Source: a bacterium
GTDB lineage: Bacteria > UBA4055
Length of the DNA: 64,000 nt
Assembly (NCBI GenBank): GCA_029559475.1
Contig: JAKQBN010000055.1
Coordinates: 62,001-126,000 of the forward strand
Direction: 5' to 3'
The notes below the pieces were generated by a model that was not told the origin of the DNA, made no database searches, and saw only the letters and a list, made by a program, of their open reading frames with translations. How positions within the stretch are numbered: the stretch's first letter is position 1; each line of letters starts with the position of its first letter. Below are positions 32,053-41,566 of this stretch, in pieces. The position numbers and the translations under genes were made by a program.

Positions 32053-32448
32053 ATGCCTAAAGCAAGCGGAAAGGAATTCGGGTTCGATTCGCACAAGTCA
32101 ATAAGAACAGATTTTCTTGAAACGATAATTTATAAAGGGGAGACCCAGGAGATAACATTCGAAACTGATGAGCTCTCGGCAGTCTGCCCGTTCTCGGGGC
32201 TTCCTGATTACAGCAATCTGAATATTCATTACGTGCCGAACAAACTGATAGTTGAGCTTAAATCTCTCAAATATTATCTTGTTTCATTCAGAAATGTAGG
32301 CATATATCAGGAAGAGCTTACTGACAGAATATATAAGGATCTGAAAAATCTTCTAAAACCGAAGTCTCTAAGAATTGAAACTAATTATAATGTTAGGGGC
32401 GGTATTTACACGACCTGCGTTATAGATTCGGAAAAGATAAAAAAATAA
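32053..32448 (+). CDS. queF: NADPH-dependent 7-cyano-7-deazaguanine reductase (QueF, short type)
   Basis: Reduces preQ0 to preQ1 in queuosine synthesis. The 131-aa protein is the short homodecamer type: [15 protein letters not shown] carries the catalytic Cys and Asp, and [17 protein letters not shown] is the QueF signature with the substrate-binding Glu. Third gene of the operon and 4 bp short of the convergent MacB-type permease stop. The product preQ1 would feed Tgt (13729-14844). No preQ1 riboswitch is visible, though the gene lacks its own leader here. Confidence 0.95.
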   Translation: MPKASGKEFGFDSHKSIRTDFLETIIYKGETQEITFETDELSAVCPFSGLPDYSNLNIHYVPNKLIVELKSLKYYLVSFRNVGIYQEELTDRIYKDLKNLLKPKSLRIETNYNVRGGIYTTCVIDSEKIKK

Positions 32449-32452
32449 TTTC

Positions 32453-33673
32453 TTATTCCTGCCTCAGGGCATCGATCGGATTAAGATTGCTCGCCTTGAG
32501 CGCGGGATATATCCCGGCGCTAATACCAATTAACAATGATACAGTAAATGCAGTAGCTATAGTCCAAAGCGGCGCGAAAGTGGAATAGCTCGATACGGCA
32601 GAAATGATCTTTGATACAGATATGCCGATGATTATTCCTGCAGTTCCGCCTGTCAGGCTTAAAAGAACGGATTCTATCAGGAACTGGGTGATTATATTAA
32701 CTTTATTCGCGCCGAGCGAGCGCCTAATTCCTATCTCATTTGTTCTTTCAGTTATCGACACCAGCATCATATTCATGATACCGATGCTTCCGACAAGTAA
32801 AGACATTCCCCCGATCGACAGCGCGACAAGATAGATAACAGCTATTATTCCGTTCATTTTATCAGTGATCTCGTCCTTAGTCGTGATCTCAAAATCGTTT
32901 TCATCGTCCGCTTTCAGATTCCTCTGCCTTCGAAGGGACATTATGACCTGGTCTTTCGCCGCGGAAAGTTTCTGAGTTGAAACGGCCTGAACAAGCATGT
33001 CTATGTTCCGGGATTTACCGTATAGTTTCTCGTAGTGAAAATCAGATATGCAGGCGATTATGTCCTGATCGTAATTGAATTTTGTTCCCTTAGATACAAA
33101 TTCGCCGATCACCAGAAATTTTTTATTTTCTATCAGGACATACCGGCCTACGGGAGAAGCTCCGTCGAAAAGTCTGTCGGATATCGTTGTACCTATTACA
33201 ACGTAATTCTGGCGAAAAAGATAATCATTCTCAGAAAAAAATCTGCCTTCCCCAATCTCATATCCTGAAATTTCGAGCCAGCCGTCCGAAGCTCCTATGA
33301 TTATCGCTTTTCTGTCGGTCTTCTTATTCTTATAAGTTATCTCTTCGTTCCAGTTCTCCATTATCGGGATTATACCGGTAATGTCGGGGCAGTCCTTTTT
33401 TATAAGAGGGATAAGATCAGCTGTCAGGTTCGTTCTTTTCTCATATTTTTCCCAGTCATTTCCGTGCTGAAAAGCCGGCATTTTTGAAACAACGAAACTC
33501 GCCGAACCTAGCTTGTCTATCTCTGTGCTTATTTCTTTTCTTAAACCTTCGATCGCCGCCTGCATTAGTATGATTACCATGATCCCAATTATTATCCCGA
33601 GCATCGTAAGAAATGATCTCAGCTTGTGCATTCTGAGGGTATTGAGAGCAATAATAAAAATATCTTTAAACAT
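32453..33673 (-). CDS. MacB/FtsX-like ABC permease, second copy
   Basis: Inner-membrane permease of a MacAB-type exporter, 406 aa. One N-terminal membrane helix (LRSFLTMLGIIIGIMVIILMQ), a large periplasmic domain and three C-terminal helices (from ISIGGMSLLVGSIGIMNMML on) ending with LNPIDALRQE, the classic FtsX-type layout. Last gene of the operon; its ATG overlaps the stop of the paralogous upstream permease by 1 bp (TAATG). Confidence 0.93.
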   Translation of the reverse strand: MFKDIFIIALNTLRMHKLRSFLTMLGIIIGIMVIILMQAAIEGLRKEISTEIDKLGSASFVVSKMPAFQHGNDWEKYEKRTNLTADLIPLIKKDCPDITGIIPIMENWNEEITYKNKKTDRKAIIIGASDGWLEISGYEIGEGRFFSENDYLFRQNYVVIGTTISDRLFDGASPVGRYVLIENKKFLVIGEFVSKGTKFNYDQDIIACISDFHYEKLYGKSRNIDMLVQAVSTQKLSAAKDQVIMSLRRQRNLKADDENDFEITTKDEITDKMNGIIAVIYLVALSIGGMSLLVGSIGIMNMMLVSITERTNEIGIRRSLGANKVNIITQFLIESVLLSLTGGTAGIIIGISVSKIISAVSSYSTFAPLWTIATAFTVSLLIGISAGIYPALKASNLNPIDALRQE

Positions 33674-34893
33674 TATTCGTACCTCAGAGCTTCGATAGGA
33701 TTAAGATCCGCGGCTTTTTTTGCGGGAAAATACCCGAAAATAATTCCCACAAGTGCCGAAAATCCGACCCCTATTATCACGGATGACAGCGAGACGGCTG
33801 AAGGTAGAGGAGTGAACCTGCTGATCAGGCTTGCCGCAGTAAAGCCCGCAAGAGTTCCGGCGATTCCACCCACCATGCAAAGGATCATTGATTCAGTTGT
33901 GAACTGGAACATGATTAGCCTGCTTGTCGCACCTATCGCTTTTCTTGTGCCGATCTCTCTAGTGCGCTGAGTGACCGTAACGAGCATGACGTTCATGATG
34001 CCTATGCCGCCTACAAGAAGAGACATCGCTCCGATAGCTATAATAAGCAGACGGAGCGTGCGGGTCACCTTATTAAGAAAATCAAGGATCTGCTTTATCT
34101 CGTTTATGGAAAAATCGTTGTCATCTCCGGGTTTTAAGCCGCGTGCGGTACGTAGTAGCGATGTGAGCTCGGATTTTGTCTGATTTATCATAGTCGGATC
34201 TTTCGCGGTCACTTTTATATCTACTCCATGTCTTTTTCCCCACCAGAAATATTTTTTCAGGCTGCCGATGGGAATAATGATCTGTTTGTCCAGGCTTTCA
34301 CCGAATATCTCGCCCTTTTTCGGAAGTACTCCGATAACAAGGTATTTATGGCCGTTGATCTTAACATTTTTTCCGACAGATTCTCCCTCATCGAACAGAA
34401 TGCTGCTCACTTCATAGCCTAAGACAGCGACATTTGAATTCCTGTCGTTCTCGCTGTAAGTAAAAAACCTGCCCGTTCCCGGAGTGGCATCCGAAGTGAA
34501 TTCATAATCCGCGGTGCTTCCGACGACCAGAATGTTCCTAACTTCATTATCTTTATATTTAGCGTTTCCCCATGAATTTATTACCGGAGTCACATATTCT
34601 GCAAGTTCGGAGTTCTCTCTGATAAAGTCCGCGTGTTTTTCGGTAAGCGGCTTTCTTTTAATCTCCTTTCTCCAGTCGTTCTCCATCCATGTGAATTTGG
34701 AAATGTAAAGCGAATTCGACCCGAGCGAGGAAAGCTGCCCGATAATATATTTTTCGGTACCTTTCATGACCGAATGAATGAAGATTATAGTCGTAACGCC
34801 TATCATAATTCCGAGAAGGGTAAGAAAAGATCTCAGCTTGTTTTCTTTTATAGAGCTTAAAGAGATGAGTATTGCTTCGTATATATGGCGCAA
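33673..34893 (-). CDS. MacB/FtsX-like ABC permease, first copy
   Basis: Paralog of the next gene with the same 406-aa length and topology: N-terminal KLRSFLTLLGIMIGVTTIIF, periplasmic MacB_PCD-like domain, C-terminal ISLLVGGIGIMNVMLVTVTQRTREIG-type helices (split motif MSLLVGGIGIMNVML) and LNPIEALRYE at the end. Two different permeases suggest a heterodimer served by a single ATPase. It begins 1 bp after the ATPase gene. Confidence 0.93.
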   Translation of the reverse strand: MRHIYEAILISLSSIKENKLRSFLTLLGIMIGVTTIIFIHSVMKGTEKYIIGQLSSLGSNSLYISKFTWMENDWRKEIKRKPLTEKHADFIRENSELAEYVTPVINSWGNAKYKDNEVRNILVVGSTADYEFTSDATPGTGRFFTYSENDRNSNVAVLGYEVSSILFDEGESVGKNVKINGHKYLVIGVLPKKGEIFGESLDKQIIIPIGSLKKYFWWGKRHGVDIKVTAKDPTMINQTKSELTSLLRTARGLKPGDDNDFSINEIKQILDFLNKVTRTLRLLIIAIGAMSLLVGGIGIMNVMLVTVTQRTREIGTRKAIGATSRLIMFQFTTESMILCMVGGIAGTLAGFTAASLISRFTPLPSAVSLSSVIIGVGFSALVGIIFGYFPAKKAADLNPIEALRYE

Positions 34894-34894
34894 T

Positions 34895-35593
34895 TTAACC
34901 GCCTTTTAAAGTATCGTGCTCGATAAATCCGTCTTTCAGCCTGATTATTCTCTGGGCGAAATCAGCAATGTCCTGCTCGTGAGTCACTACAATAAGCGTG
35001 TTACCCTCTTCGTGTAGCTCTTTGAACAGCTGCATGATCTCCATGCTTGTTTTAGAATCCAGATTCCCCGTAGGCTCGTCCGCCAGGATTATCGACGGTC
35101 TGTTGACAAGAGCTCTGGCTATCGCGACCCTCTGCTTTTGTCCGCCGGAAAGCTCGTTGGGTCTGTGTTTCATCCTTTCACCCAGTCCGACGCGTGTAAG
35201 AGCTTCTTCGGCTCTTTTCTTTCTGTCATCTGAATCAGTTTTCGAATAGATCAGCGGCAGTTCCACATTGCTCAAGGCTGTCGATCTTGCCAGCAGATTG
35301 AATGTCTGAAAAACGAATCCGATCTCTTTATTCCTGACAGATGCCAGCTGCACATCATTCATGCCGGCAACATTCATTCCGTTCAGAAAATATCTTCCTG
35401 ATGTCGGAGTGTCAAGACATCCTATAATGTTCATCAGCGTGGATTTTCCCGAACCCGATGCGCCCATGACTGCAATGTATTCGTTCCGCTTTACAGTTAA
35501 TGAAACATTGTTTAGAGCGTGTATCACTTCTTCGCCGGGCTGATAGGTCTTAAACAGATCTTCTATTTTTATTAAATATTCATCCATGATCAT
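34895..35593 (-). CDS. ABC transporter ATPase, MacB/LolD type
   Basis: A 232-aa ATPase with all hallmarks: Walker [11 protein letters not shown]-loop [11 protein letters not shown], signature [15 protein letters not shown], Walker [13 protein letters not shown] and H-loop VVTHEQDIA. The family powers mechanotransmission exporters (MacB, LolCDE, BceAB). Its ATG at 35593 overlaps the MacA-like gene stop (ATGA); ATG 35587 is also possible. Confidence 0.95.
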   Translation of the reverse strand: MIMDEYLIKIEDLFKTYQPGEEVIHALNNVSLTVKRNEYIAVMGASGSGKSTLMNIIGCLDTPTSGRYFLNGMNVAGMNDVQLASVRNKEIGFVFQTFNLLARSTALSNVELPLIYSKTDSDDRKKRAEEALTRVGLGERMKHRPNELSGGQKQRVAIARALVNRPSIILADEPTGNLDSKTSMEIMQLFKELHEEGNTLIVVTHEQDIADFAQRIIRLKDGFIEHDTLKGG

Positions 35594-36819
35594 TTAACCG
35601 AGTCGTTCTTCAAAGTCTGCTTAACCTTCATCCCGTCTTTCAGCACTTTACTTATCGTTTTATAGTCGCCGGACACGATTAGATCGTTCACTTTAAGGCC
35701 GTCTGTTATGTGAATATATCTTTCGTTCGATATCCCTGTCTTTATCTTAACTGCTTCAACGGTGAATTCATCCTCATCTCCGTCTTTGAGCCTGAAAATG
35801 ATGTCTTCGTACTCTCCGTCAGGATCTTTTGAACCTGTTCCGTTCACCATCCCGTTCTTTTTGCGTCTTGCGAGAGACTGAATAGGAACGGAAAGGACAT
35901 CTTCTACCACATCGGTAACGATCTCGGCGTAAGTAGTCATTCCCGGTTTTATCAGATCGTTTTTTGTGATCATGTTCACAGCAACCGTATACTCAACTGC
36001 CACATCGGCGTTCGCGGCGTTCAAAGGAGTATTGCCGATCTCGGTAACCACACCTGTAAAGACTGAGTCTTCCATCGCGTCCAGAGTTATCTTTACTGAA
36101 TCATATAGTGATATAGAAGTAACATCATTCTCATCCACATCAACATTAACTTTATAAGCGTTAAGATCAGCGATACTCAGGATTACATCCGTATTAAACT
36201 GGCTGCCCAGAACCATTTCGCCCTCTTCTTTATAAAGCTTTGTAACGATGCCATCCATCGGGGCATATATATTAGTTTTACCGAGTCTGTCCTTTATCTG
36301 ATCAAGGTAAGCGGTCTGAAGCTTGATGCTCTCGAGAGATGATTCATAAGCTGTCTTAGCTATGTCCAGCTTAATCTGATAGGCTTCGAATTCGCTGTCC
36401 GAAATAAAATTATTGGTTTTCAGTTGTTTTTTATTGTCGTAATCGATCTGAGCCTGTTTAAGCTGAAGCTTCGCCGCTTCGGAGCTGTGCTGCTGCTGCG
36501 TAAGGGCGGCTGTCTGTTGTTCAACTTCGGCCAGAATGGTCTCCCTGTCTAAACGGGCAAGAAGGTCGCCTTTATTTACGGACTGGCCTTCTTTAACCAG
36601 AAGCTCGATTATATTAGCAGAAATGGATGAAGAAATGTTGACTTTCTTGACAGGTTCGATCACGCCTGATGCTGATACTGTTTTTACGATAGTTCTGATA
36701 ACGGCTCTGTCCGATTCGATAAATACCGGTTTCGGCTTTTTTGCATAATAAACCGATATTATTATTGCAGCGACTATTACAACAGCTATCGAGATTCTTA
36801 TCACAGTTTTCTTTTTCAT
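35590..36819 (-). CDS. MacA-like periplasmic adaptor (HlyD family)
   Basis: A 409-aa adaptor with a single N-terminal membrane anchor ([18 protein letters not shown]), first lipoyl half ([23 protein letters not shown]), coiled coil (about 95-170), second lipoyl half ([20 protein letters not shown]), then beta-barrel and membrane-proximal domains (VPIQSLARR). It heads the four-gene exporter operon. No TolC gene accompanies it; the one at 2601-3875 or another could serve. The promoter is not clear, although two TTTCACACT copies lie upstream around 36859-36950. Confidence 0.93.
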   Translation of the reverse strand: MKKKTVIRISIAVVIVAAIIISVYYAKKPKPVFIESDRAVIRTIVKTVSASGVIEPVKKVNISSSISANIIELLVKEGQSVNKGDLLARLDRETILAEVEQQTAALTQQQHSSEAAKLQLKQAQIDYDNKKQLKTNNFISDSEFEAYQIKLDIAKTAYESSLESIKLQTAYLDQIKDRLGKTNIYAPMDGIVTKLYKEEGEMVLGSQFNTDVILSIADLNAYKVNVDVDENDVTSISLYDSVKITLDAMEDSVFTGVVTEIGNTPLNAANADVAVEYTVAVNMITKNDLIKPGMTTYAEIVTDVVEDVLSVPIQSLARRKKNGMVNGTGSKDPDGEYEDIIFRLKDGDEDEFTVEAVKIKTGISNERYIHITDGLKVNDLIVSGDYKTISKVLKDGMKVKQTLKNDSVK

Positions 36820-36968
36820 TTTATGGTCTCATATACTTGATTACTTAATTATACAACAGTGTGAAATATATGTTCTTAGCGGTTAAAATCATAATTAAAT
36901 ATTGCGAAAGAACGCTTTTTGAGTGTGAAACGTTTGAATTAGGTAATGAAATGAATTAAAAATATTCC

Positions 36969-36997
36969 TTGACTGACTTTATATTTAAAAATATATT
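36969..36997 (+). promoter_or_regulatory. Promoter of the DUF1015 gene
   Basis: TTGACT (36969-36974), 17 bp, TATATT (36992-36997), about 38 bp before ATG 37035; CGGAG serves as ribosome binding site. Confidence 0.65.
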
Positions 36998-37034
36998 CAC
37001 AAAAAAAATCAACTAAAATAGAACGGAGCATGAA

Positions 37035-38282
37035 ATGGCAGTACTGAGAAAATTTAAAGCCATAAGGCCGAAAAAGGGGCTTGAGGCGAAGATCGCCAGC
37101 TATCCCTACGACGTGATCAACAGCGAAGAGGCTAAAGAGATAGCAAAAGGCAACAAATATTCGTTTTTACACATCAACAAACCGGAGATCGATCTTCCTA
37201 AGGGGACTGACCTTTATTCTGATAAAGTTTATCAGAAAGCGAAAGAGAATTTTCAATTATTTATGAAGGAAGGCTGGTTCATTCAGGATAAAGAGGAGCA
37301 CCTATACATTTACCGCCAGACGATGGACGGAAGAGAGCAGTACGGGATAGTAGGTTGCTGCAGCGCGGAAGATTATTACAGTGATGTGATAAAAAAACAC
37401 GAACACACAAGAAAAGCGAAAGAGGAAGACAGGATCAAACACGTTGACGTTACCGGTATAAACGCAGGCCCGATATTTCTTACATATAAAGCGAGAAAAT
37501 GCGTAAACGCAATGGTGGAAGAGATTGTAAAAGATAAACCTGTTTACGATTTCGTAGCAGAAGACGGTATAGGTCATACGGTATGGATCGTAAAAGACGA
37601 AAAACTGGCTGACAGGATCATAGCCAGGATCAAGCTCACCAAGTATCTTTATATCGCTGACGGGCATCACAGGGCTGCTTCGGGCGCAATGGTGGCTAAA
37701 AGAAGACAGGCTAAGAACAAAAAGCATACAGGCAAAGAAGAATATAATTTCTTTATGTCGGTTCTTTTCCCTGACAATCAGCTTAAGATATTCGATTACA
37801 ACAGGGTTCTTAAAAGCCTGAACGGGCATACCGAGAAAGAGCTTTTCTCTTCGCTTGAAGGATTATTTAATATTACAAAAGCCGGTAAGGATGAATACAG
37901 ACCGAAAAAGAAAGGCGAGATCGGAATGTATTATAAAAAAAGCTGGTATAAGCTTGCGCTTAAAACAGGGATAAGGGACAATTCGGATCCGGTTAAATCA
38001 TTAGATATTTCGATACTTCAGGATAAAATACTTGATCCGTTCTTCGGAATTAAGGATCCCAGGACTTCGGACGATATCGATTTCGTCGGCGGCATCAGAG
38101 GTCTTAAAGAGCTGGTTAAACTTGTCGACAGCGGTAAATTCAAAGTCGCTTTCGCGATGTATCCGACATCTGTAAAAGAGCTGATGAAGATAGCCGATTC
38201 GGGAAAAGTAATGCCTCCAAAATCGACGTGGTTCGAGCCTAAATTAAGATCGGGGCTTTTAGTTCATGCGCTTGAAGATTAA
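37035..38282 (+). CDS. DUF1015 family protein
   Basis: A 415-aa cytoplasmic protein of the DUF1015 family (HTH/HK-like naming in some databases, function unknown). Recognisable parts: AIRPKKGLEAKIASYPYDVI at the start, SFLHINKPEIDLP, HEHTRKAKEEDRIKH, and the conserved IADGHHRAASGAM. Family members are often near serine/amino-acid metabolism genes; no such genes are here. It is a single-gene unit with its own promoter and terminator. Confidence 0.9.
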   Translation: MAVLRKFKAIRPKKGLEAKIASYPYDVINSEEAKEIAKGNKYSFLHINKPEIDLPKGTDLYSDKVYQKAKENFQLFMKEGWFIQDKEEHLYIYRQTMDGREQYGIVGCCSAEDYYSDVIKKHEHTRKAKEEDRIKHVDVTGINAGPIFLTYKARKCVNAMVEEIVKDKPVYDFVAEDGIGHTVWIVKDEKLADRIIARIKLTKYLYIADGHHRAASGAMVAKRRQAKNKKHTGKEEYNFFMSVLFPDNQLKIFDYNRVLKSLNGHTEKELFSSLEGLFNITKAGKDEYRPKKKGEIGMYYKKSWYKLALKTGIRDNSDPVKSLDISILQDKILDPFFGIKDPRTSDDIDFVGGIRGLKELVKLVDSGKFKVAFAMYPTSVKELMKIADSGKVMPPKSTWFEPKLRSGLLVHALED

Positions 38283-38317
38283 ATAAAAAACGGCCGGTTG
38301 ATCCGGCCATTTTATTT
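38281..38317. terminator. Bidirectional terminator between 37035-38282 and 38316-39164
   Basis: GGCCGG / CCGGCC stem (38292-38297, 38303-38308) with a 5-nt loop, framed by AAATAAAA on the left and TTTTATTT on the right, so each strand has an A-tract, stem and U-tract. It lies exactly between two convergent stops and overlaps both gene ends. Confidence 0.88.
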
Positions 38318-39164
38318 ACTGTTTTACTTTTCTGTGATTCTTATCCGGCAGTTTTGCCGACATGCTTTGGATAACTACTGTCTCGAAAACGCCGTCTTTG
38401 GTCTGATATTTTATCTGAAGGCTTTTTTCGTTGGCTGTCGGGAAATTCACTCCGAGGAACGTATCCGAGCAGGTGACTTTGAGATATCCGTCTTTTACTT
38501 TTGCGTTAAGTATATCGGTAACATCCATCGAATTGTCTTCTAAAAAATCGCCGTACACCGCTTTAACTATCTTCAGGTTCGGATCAGCTGCGGCTTTTAC
38601 AGGTTCCTGTTTTACGACAGACGTTTCTTTTTTTACCGGTTCAGCCGGTGCTGATTTTACGGTCTCGGCGATCTTTACGGGTAATTCTGCTGCTGCTCCA
38701 ATGACCCTGATGTTATCTTTTCTGACATTGTACCCGCCGGAGACTAAAACATGACCTTTATATAATGTGGAAGTATCTGTGATCTTAGCCATGAACCAGT
38801 TGTGCGTTCTTGCGTCATCCCTTTGTTTGGGCGGAATGTATACGTCGCCGGAAGAGTAATCGAACATTATTGCTACGGTTCCGATCTTTATCTCGTTCTC
38901 AGCAGCTATTCTGGACTGCCAGTAATTTTTTGTCCAGAGCTCTTTGCCGTCATGAACTCTCATAAATTTTGCTTCGCCGTTAGTGTTAGCTCCCGGGGGT
39001 TCGATCATTTTGGCGACCTGAATTCCTATCCAGCTGTGACCTTCGAGCGGTCTGTCTGATATGAAATAGTCATCGGGCTGTATGTAATGATTATCCATTA
39101 CCTGTGAGTAAAGGCATGCGGCTGATAAGGCTATGAGCAACAATATTATTTTCTTGAGCATCAT
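38316..39164 (-). CDS. Exported protein with C-terminal DUF3395-like domain
   Basis: A 282-aa protein with a Sec signal (ILLLIALSAACLYSQ; a lipobox-like SAAC is also possible). The N-terminal half is unrecognised and includes KELWTKNYWQSRI and SGDVYIPPKQRDD. A Lys/Pro/Val-rich linker follows. The last 90 residues (IVKAVYGDFLEDNSMDVTDI, VNFPTANEKSLQIKYQ) resemble the DUF3395 domain found at the end of some DnaJ-related proteins and in secreted proteins. Function unknown. Confidence 0.75.
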   Translation of the reverse strand: MMLKKIILLLIALSAACLYSQVMDNHYIQPDDYFISDRPLEGHSWIGIQVAKMIEPPGANTNGEAKFMRVHDGKELWTKNYWQSRIAAENEIKIGTVAIMFDYSSGDVYIPPKQRDDARTHNWFMAKITDTSTLYKGHVLVSGGYNVRKDNIRVIGAAAELPVKIAETVKSAPAEPVKKETSVVKQEPVKAAADPNLKIVKAVYGDFLEDNSMDVTDILNAKVKDGYLKVTCSDTFLGVNFPTANEKSLQIKYQTKDGVFETVVIQSMSAKLPDKNHRKVKQ

Positions 39165-39208
39165 TTTCTCCGTTTTTTTATCTTTAATTTACTTTAAATC
39201 CGTTCTGA

Positions 39209-39237
39209 TTGCAATAAAATATTTTTGAGTGTATATT
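39209..39237 (+). promoter_or_regulatory. Promoter of the YaiI-like gene (leaderless)
   Basis: TTGCAA (39209-39214), 17 bp, TATATT (39232-39237); ATG 39244 starts 6 nt after the -10 box. Confidence 0.6.
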
Positions 39238-39243
39238 TCACGC

Positions 39244-39690
39244 ATGAAGATATTTATTGACGGCGATGCTCTGCCGAACATACTTAAGCCGATCATTGTG
39301 AGATCGGTTGAGCGTTTGAACCTTACGGCTGTTACTGTTTCAAATAAGCCTGTGAGGATAGGCAAAACGGAAAATTTTATTTATATTCTTGTCGGTTCAG
39401 GGGCTGATGTTGCGGATGATAAGATAGCGGAGATGGTTGAGGCTGGTGATCTTGTTATTACGGGCGATGTTCCTCTGGCTGACCGCGTTATTTCAAAAAA
39501 CGCATTTGCGATAGACCACCGCGGTAAATTTTTCGATGCGGATAATATTAAATTCTTTCTTTCTGTGCGCGATCTGATGCAGGGTGCGCGTGACAGCGGG
39601 ATCCAGACAAGCGGTCCGGCGCCATATTCTCAGAAAGACGCGCACGAATTCGCGAACCAGTTCAATAATATTCTGTCCAAGCACGTGTGA
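39244..39690 (+). CDS. YaiI/YqxD (DUF188) family protein, PIN-like
   Basis: A 148-aa protein of the DUF188 family, a NYN/PIN-like fold predicted to be a nuclease. Key parts: MKIFIDGDALPN, GADVADDKIAEMVEAGDLVITGDVPLAD, and AIDHRGKFFDADNIKFFLSVRDLM. Upstream frame runs to 39229, but the promoter spacing fixes ATG 39244 as the first codon of the message. No ribosome binding site is present, as expected for a leaderless mRNA. The stop codon forms part of the inverted repeat at 39688-39697. Confidence 0.88.
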   Translation: MKIFIDGDALPNILKPIIVRSVERLNLTAVTVSNKPVRIGKTENFIYILVGSGADVADDKIAEMVEAGDLVITGDVPLADRVISKNAFAIDHRGKFFDADNIKFFLSVRDLMQGARDSGIQTSGPAPYSQKDAHEFANQFNNILSKHV

Positions 39691-39807
39691 TTGCTATTTT
39701 AGATACAAACTTACCCGTTACCGTCTTCGCCCGCCTGTACGTGTTTGTTATAAAGTAGTAATTAGCCTGATGCGCCAGGGTGAGTTTTTAGATAAATATA
39801 GCAATCA
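39688..39807. repeat. 120-bp nested inverted-repeat element between convergent genes
   Basis: Outer arms TGATTGCTAT (39688-39697) and ATAGCAATCA (39798-39807) are perfect complements. Inside, AACTTACCC (39708-39716) and GGGTGAGTT (39778-39786) also pair (one G-U as RNA). The loop is about 61 nt. It fills the whole gap between the two convergent stops. It may be a large hairpin RNA, a small palindromic mobile element or an elaborate terminator. Confidence 0.55.
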
Positions 39808-39811
39808 TACT

Positions 39812-40993
39812 TTAAAGTACTCTCAATACCAGACCTTTCAGATATTCGGTCTCGGGAACGGATACGCTGACGGGATGATCTGATGCCTGATGAAGCTGCT
39901 CAAGTATCTGGACAGTCCTTCCGGAATCTTTGGCCGAGTAAGCGATCATCTCCTTGAACATTTCCGGCGTGAAATTACCTGAACAGGAGAACGTGAACAT
40001 TAAACCGCCTTTTTTAACGAGCCTCATCGTATTGAAATTCAGGTCTTTATAGGCTCTCATGGCTTTGATCTCATCCTTCTTTTTCGGCATGAGTTTAGGC
40101 GGATCGAGAATTATTACATCGAACTGCTTTTTCTGCTGATGCAGCTCTCTTATATATTCAAAACAGTCTTTTTCGGCGGTATCAGGATCATTAAAACCGT
40201 TCAGTCTGAAATTGACTTTAGCGGCCGTAAGAGCTTCGGCAGATGAATCGCAGAGGGTAATATCACCGGCACCATTAAAGGCAGCGGTTAGTCCGAATCC
40301 TCCGGTGAATGAAAATAGATCGAGCACGCAATCACCCTTTTTTATGTATTTTTTTAAAATTGCGCGGTTGTTTCTCTGATCCGCATAAAATCCCGTCTTC
40401 TGAGATGTTATGTCGACTTTATATTTTATTCCGTTCTCTCTGATAGTGATTTTATCGGGCATTGTTCCAAATAGAACTCCAATCGAATTCGCCAGCCCTT
40501 CCATTTTTCTGCCATCTCCGTCGCTTTTTTCATAAATGCAGCTGACCGCAGGGATCTCTTCCGTCAATATTTTTACTATTGTCTGTTTATCTCTATCCAT
40601 GCCTGAGGTGTGCGACTGAAGAACGAGTGTGTCCGCGAATTTATCAACGATCAAGCCGGGCAGAAAATCGCCTTCAGAGAATATCAGCCTGAATGAATCG
40701 GCGTCTTTTGAATCAAAAAGGCTTTTTCTGAGAGCGATCGCGGAAATGATCTTTTCCCTGAACCAGGCTTCATTTACATGCTTGTTCTCATTCCATTCCA
40801 GCAGTCTGATAACTATACCGGACGTAGGATTATAATGACCGTAAGCAATAAATTTTCCTTCATGCGTTCTTACGCAGACGACTTCGCCGGCTTCAGGGCT
40901 GCCTTCGATCCTATTCACCGCCCCTGAAAAGATATAGGAATGTCTGTTCAGCGGCTGTTTTTCTTTACCTTTATGTAAGGTCGCGTATATCAT
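39812..40993 (-). CDS. RlmI-like class I rRNA (cytosine) methyltransferase
   Basis: A 393-aa SAM-dependent methyltransferase with an N-terminal PUA-like domain (LNRHSYIFSGAVNRIEG, GKFIAYGHYNP) and C-terminal Rossmann domain: KKGDCVLDLFSFTGGFGLTAA (motif I), DVIILDPPKLMPKKK (motif IV) and FTFSCSGNF (motif VI-like SCS). This matches RlmI/RlmK, which make m5C1962 in 23S rRNA. The frame is open from 41044, but ATG 40993 has GGAG at good spacing and gives the usual N-terminus. Confidence 0.92.
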   Translation of the reverse strand: MIYATLHKGKEKQPLNRHSYIFSGAVNRIEGSPEAGEVVCVRTHEGKFIAYGHYNPTSGIVIRLLEWNENKHVNEAWFREKIISAIALRKSLFDSKDADSFRLIFSEGDFLPGLIVDKFADTLVLQSHTSGMDRDKQTIVKILTEEIPAVSCIYEKSDGDGRKMEGLANSIGVLFGTMPDKITIRENGIKYKVDITSQKTGFYADQRNNRAILKKYIKKGDCVLDLFSFTGGFGLTAAFNGAGDITLCDSSAEALTAAKVNFRLNGFNDPDTAEKDCFEYIRELHQQKKQFDVIILDPPKLMPKKKDEIKAMRAYKDLNFNTMRLVKKGGLMFTFSCSGNFTPEMFKEMIAYSAKDSGRTVQILEQLHQASDHPVSVSVPETEYLKGLVLRVL

Positions 40994-41081
40994 TGTTACT
41001 CCGTAAATAATGTTCAAATTAAGTAAAATCCCGTTCAATTGCAATTTGAAAAACTTTTTTTAATAATTAAGAATTTCCTGT

Positions 41082-41110
41082 TTGCATTATCGGTTAATGT
41101 CAAATATATT
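41082..41110 (+). promoter_or_regulatory. Promoter of the DUF5655 gene
   Basis: TTGCAT (41082-41087), 17 bp, TATATT (41105-41110), leaving a leader of about 20 nt before ATG 41138. Confidence 0.6.
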
Positions 41111-41137
41111 CCTTTAAATAAAACTCAAAGGCTTATC

Positions 41138-41545
41138 ATGTGGACCTGTCCTGACTGCGGACGCAGTTTTAAGAACAAAAACCAGAAGCATTCATGCTCG
41201 GTTTTTGACGTGGCGGACCATTTCAATAAAAGGCCGCCTTTGATAAAGGATATATATAATAAACTGATAGATTCCGTCAGACCTTTCGCAGAATTCGACA
41301 TAGGCGCGGTAAGATCGGCGATATTTTTCAGATCCGGAACGACGTATATTGAGATCAAGCCGAAAAAACAATGCCTGAGCATTTATTTCTATCTTGACGA
41401 GAAAACCGACGATACAGTAATAAAAAGCGGCCTTGAGATATCCGAACGCAGGATCGTTCACACCGCGGATCTTTTTAAACCGGACGACGTTAACAAAACG
41501 CTTTTAGCACATTTGAAAAGATCATACGAACTGATATGTATGTAA
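41138..41545 (+). CDS. DUF5655 domain protein with N-terminal zinc ribbon
   Basis: A 135-aa protein. The N-terminus MWTCPDCGRSFKNKNQKHSC looks like a zinc-binding motif and is followed by a DUF5655-type domain (IYNKLIDSVRPFAEFDIG, YIEIKPKKQCLSIYFYL, SERRIVHTADL). DUF5655 is predicted to be distantly related to DNA-transport or nuclease-linked proteins; function is open. ATG 41138 is used because the promoter lies within the upstream extension of the frame. It sits 21 bp upstream of hsdR. Confidence 0.8.
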   Translation: MWTCPDCGRSFKNKNQKHSCSVFDVADHFNKRPPLIKDIYNKLIDSVRPFAEFDIGAVRSAIFFRSGTTYIEIKPKKQCLSIYFYLDEKTDDTVIKSGLEISERRIVHTADLFKPDDVNKTLLAHLKRSYELICM

Positions 41546-41566
41546 TAATATAAACGAGTAAAGCCA

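Noticed and set aside
32053-32448. preQ1 riboswitch for queF
   Set aside because: The gene is third in an operon with an 11-bp gap, leaving no room, and nothing like the aptamer is seen before 30399.
37302-37829. 175-aa antisense frame opposite the DUF1015 gene
   Set aside because: A shadow frame of a conserved gene; no start signal.
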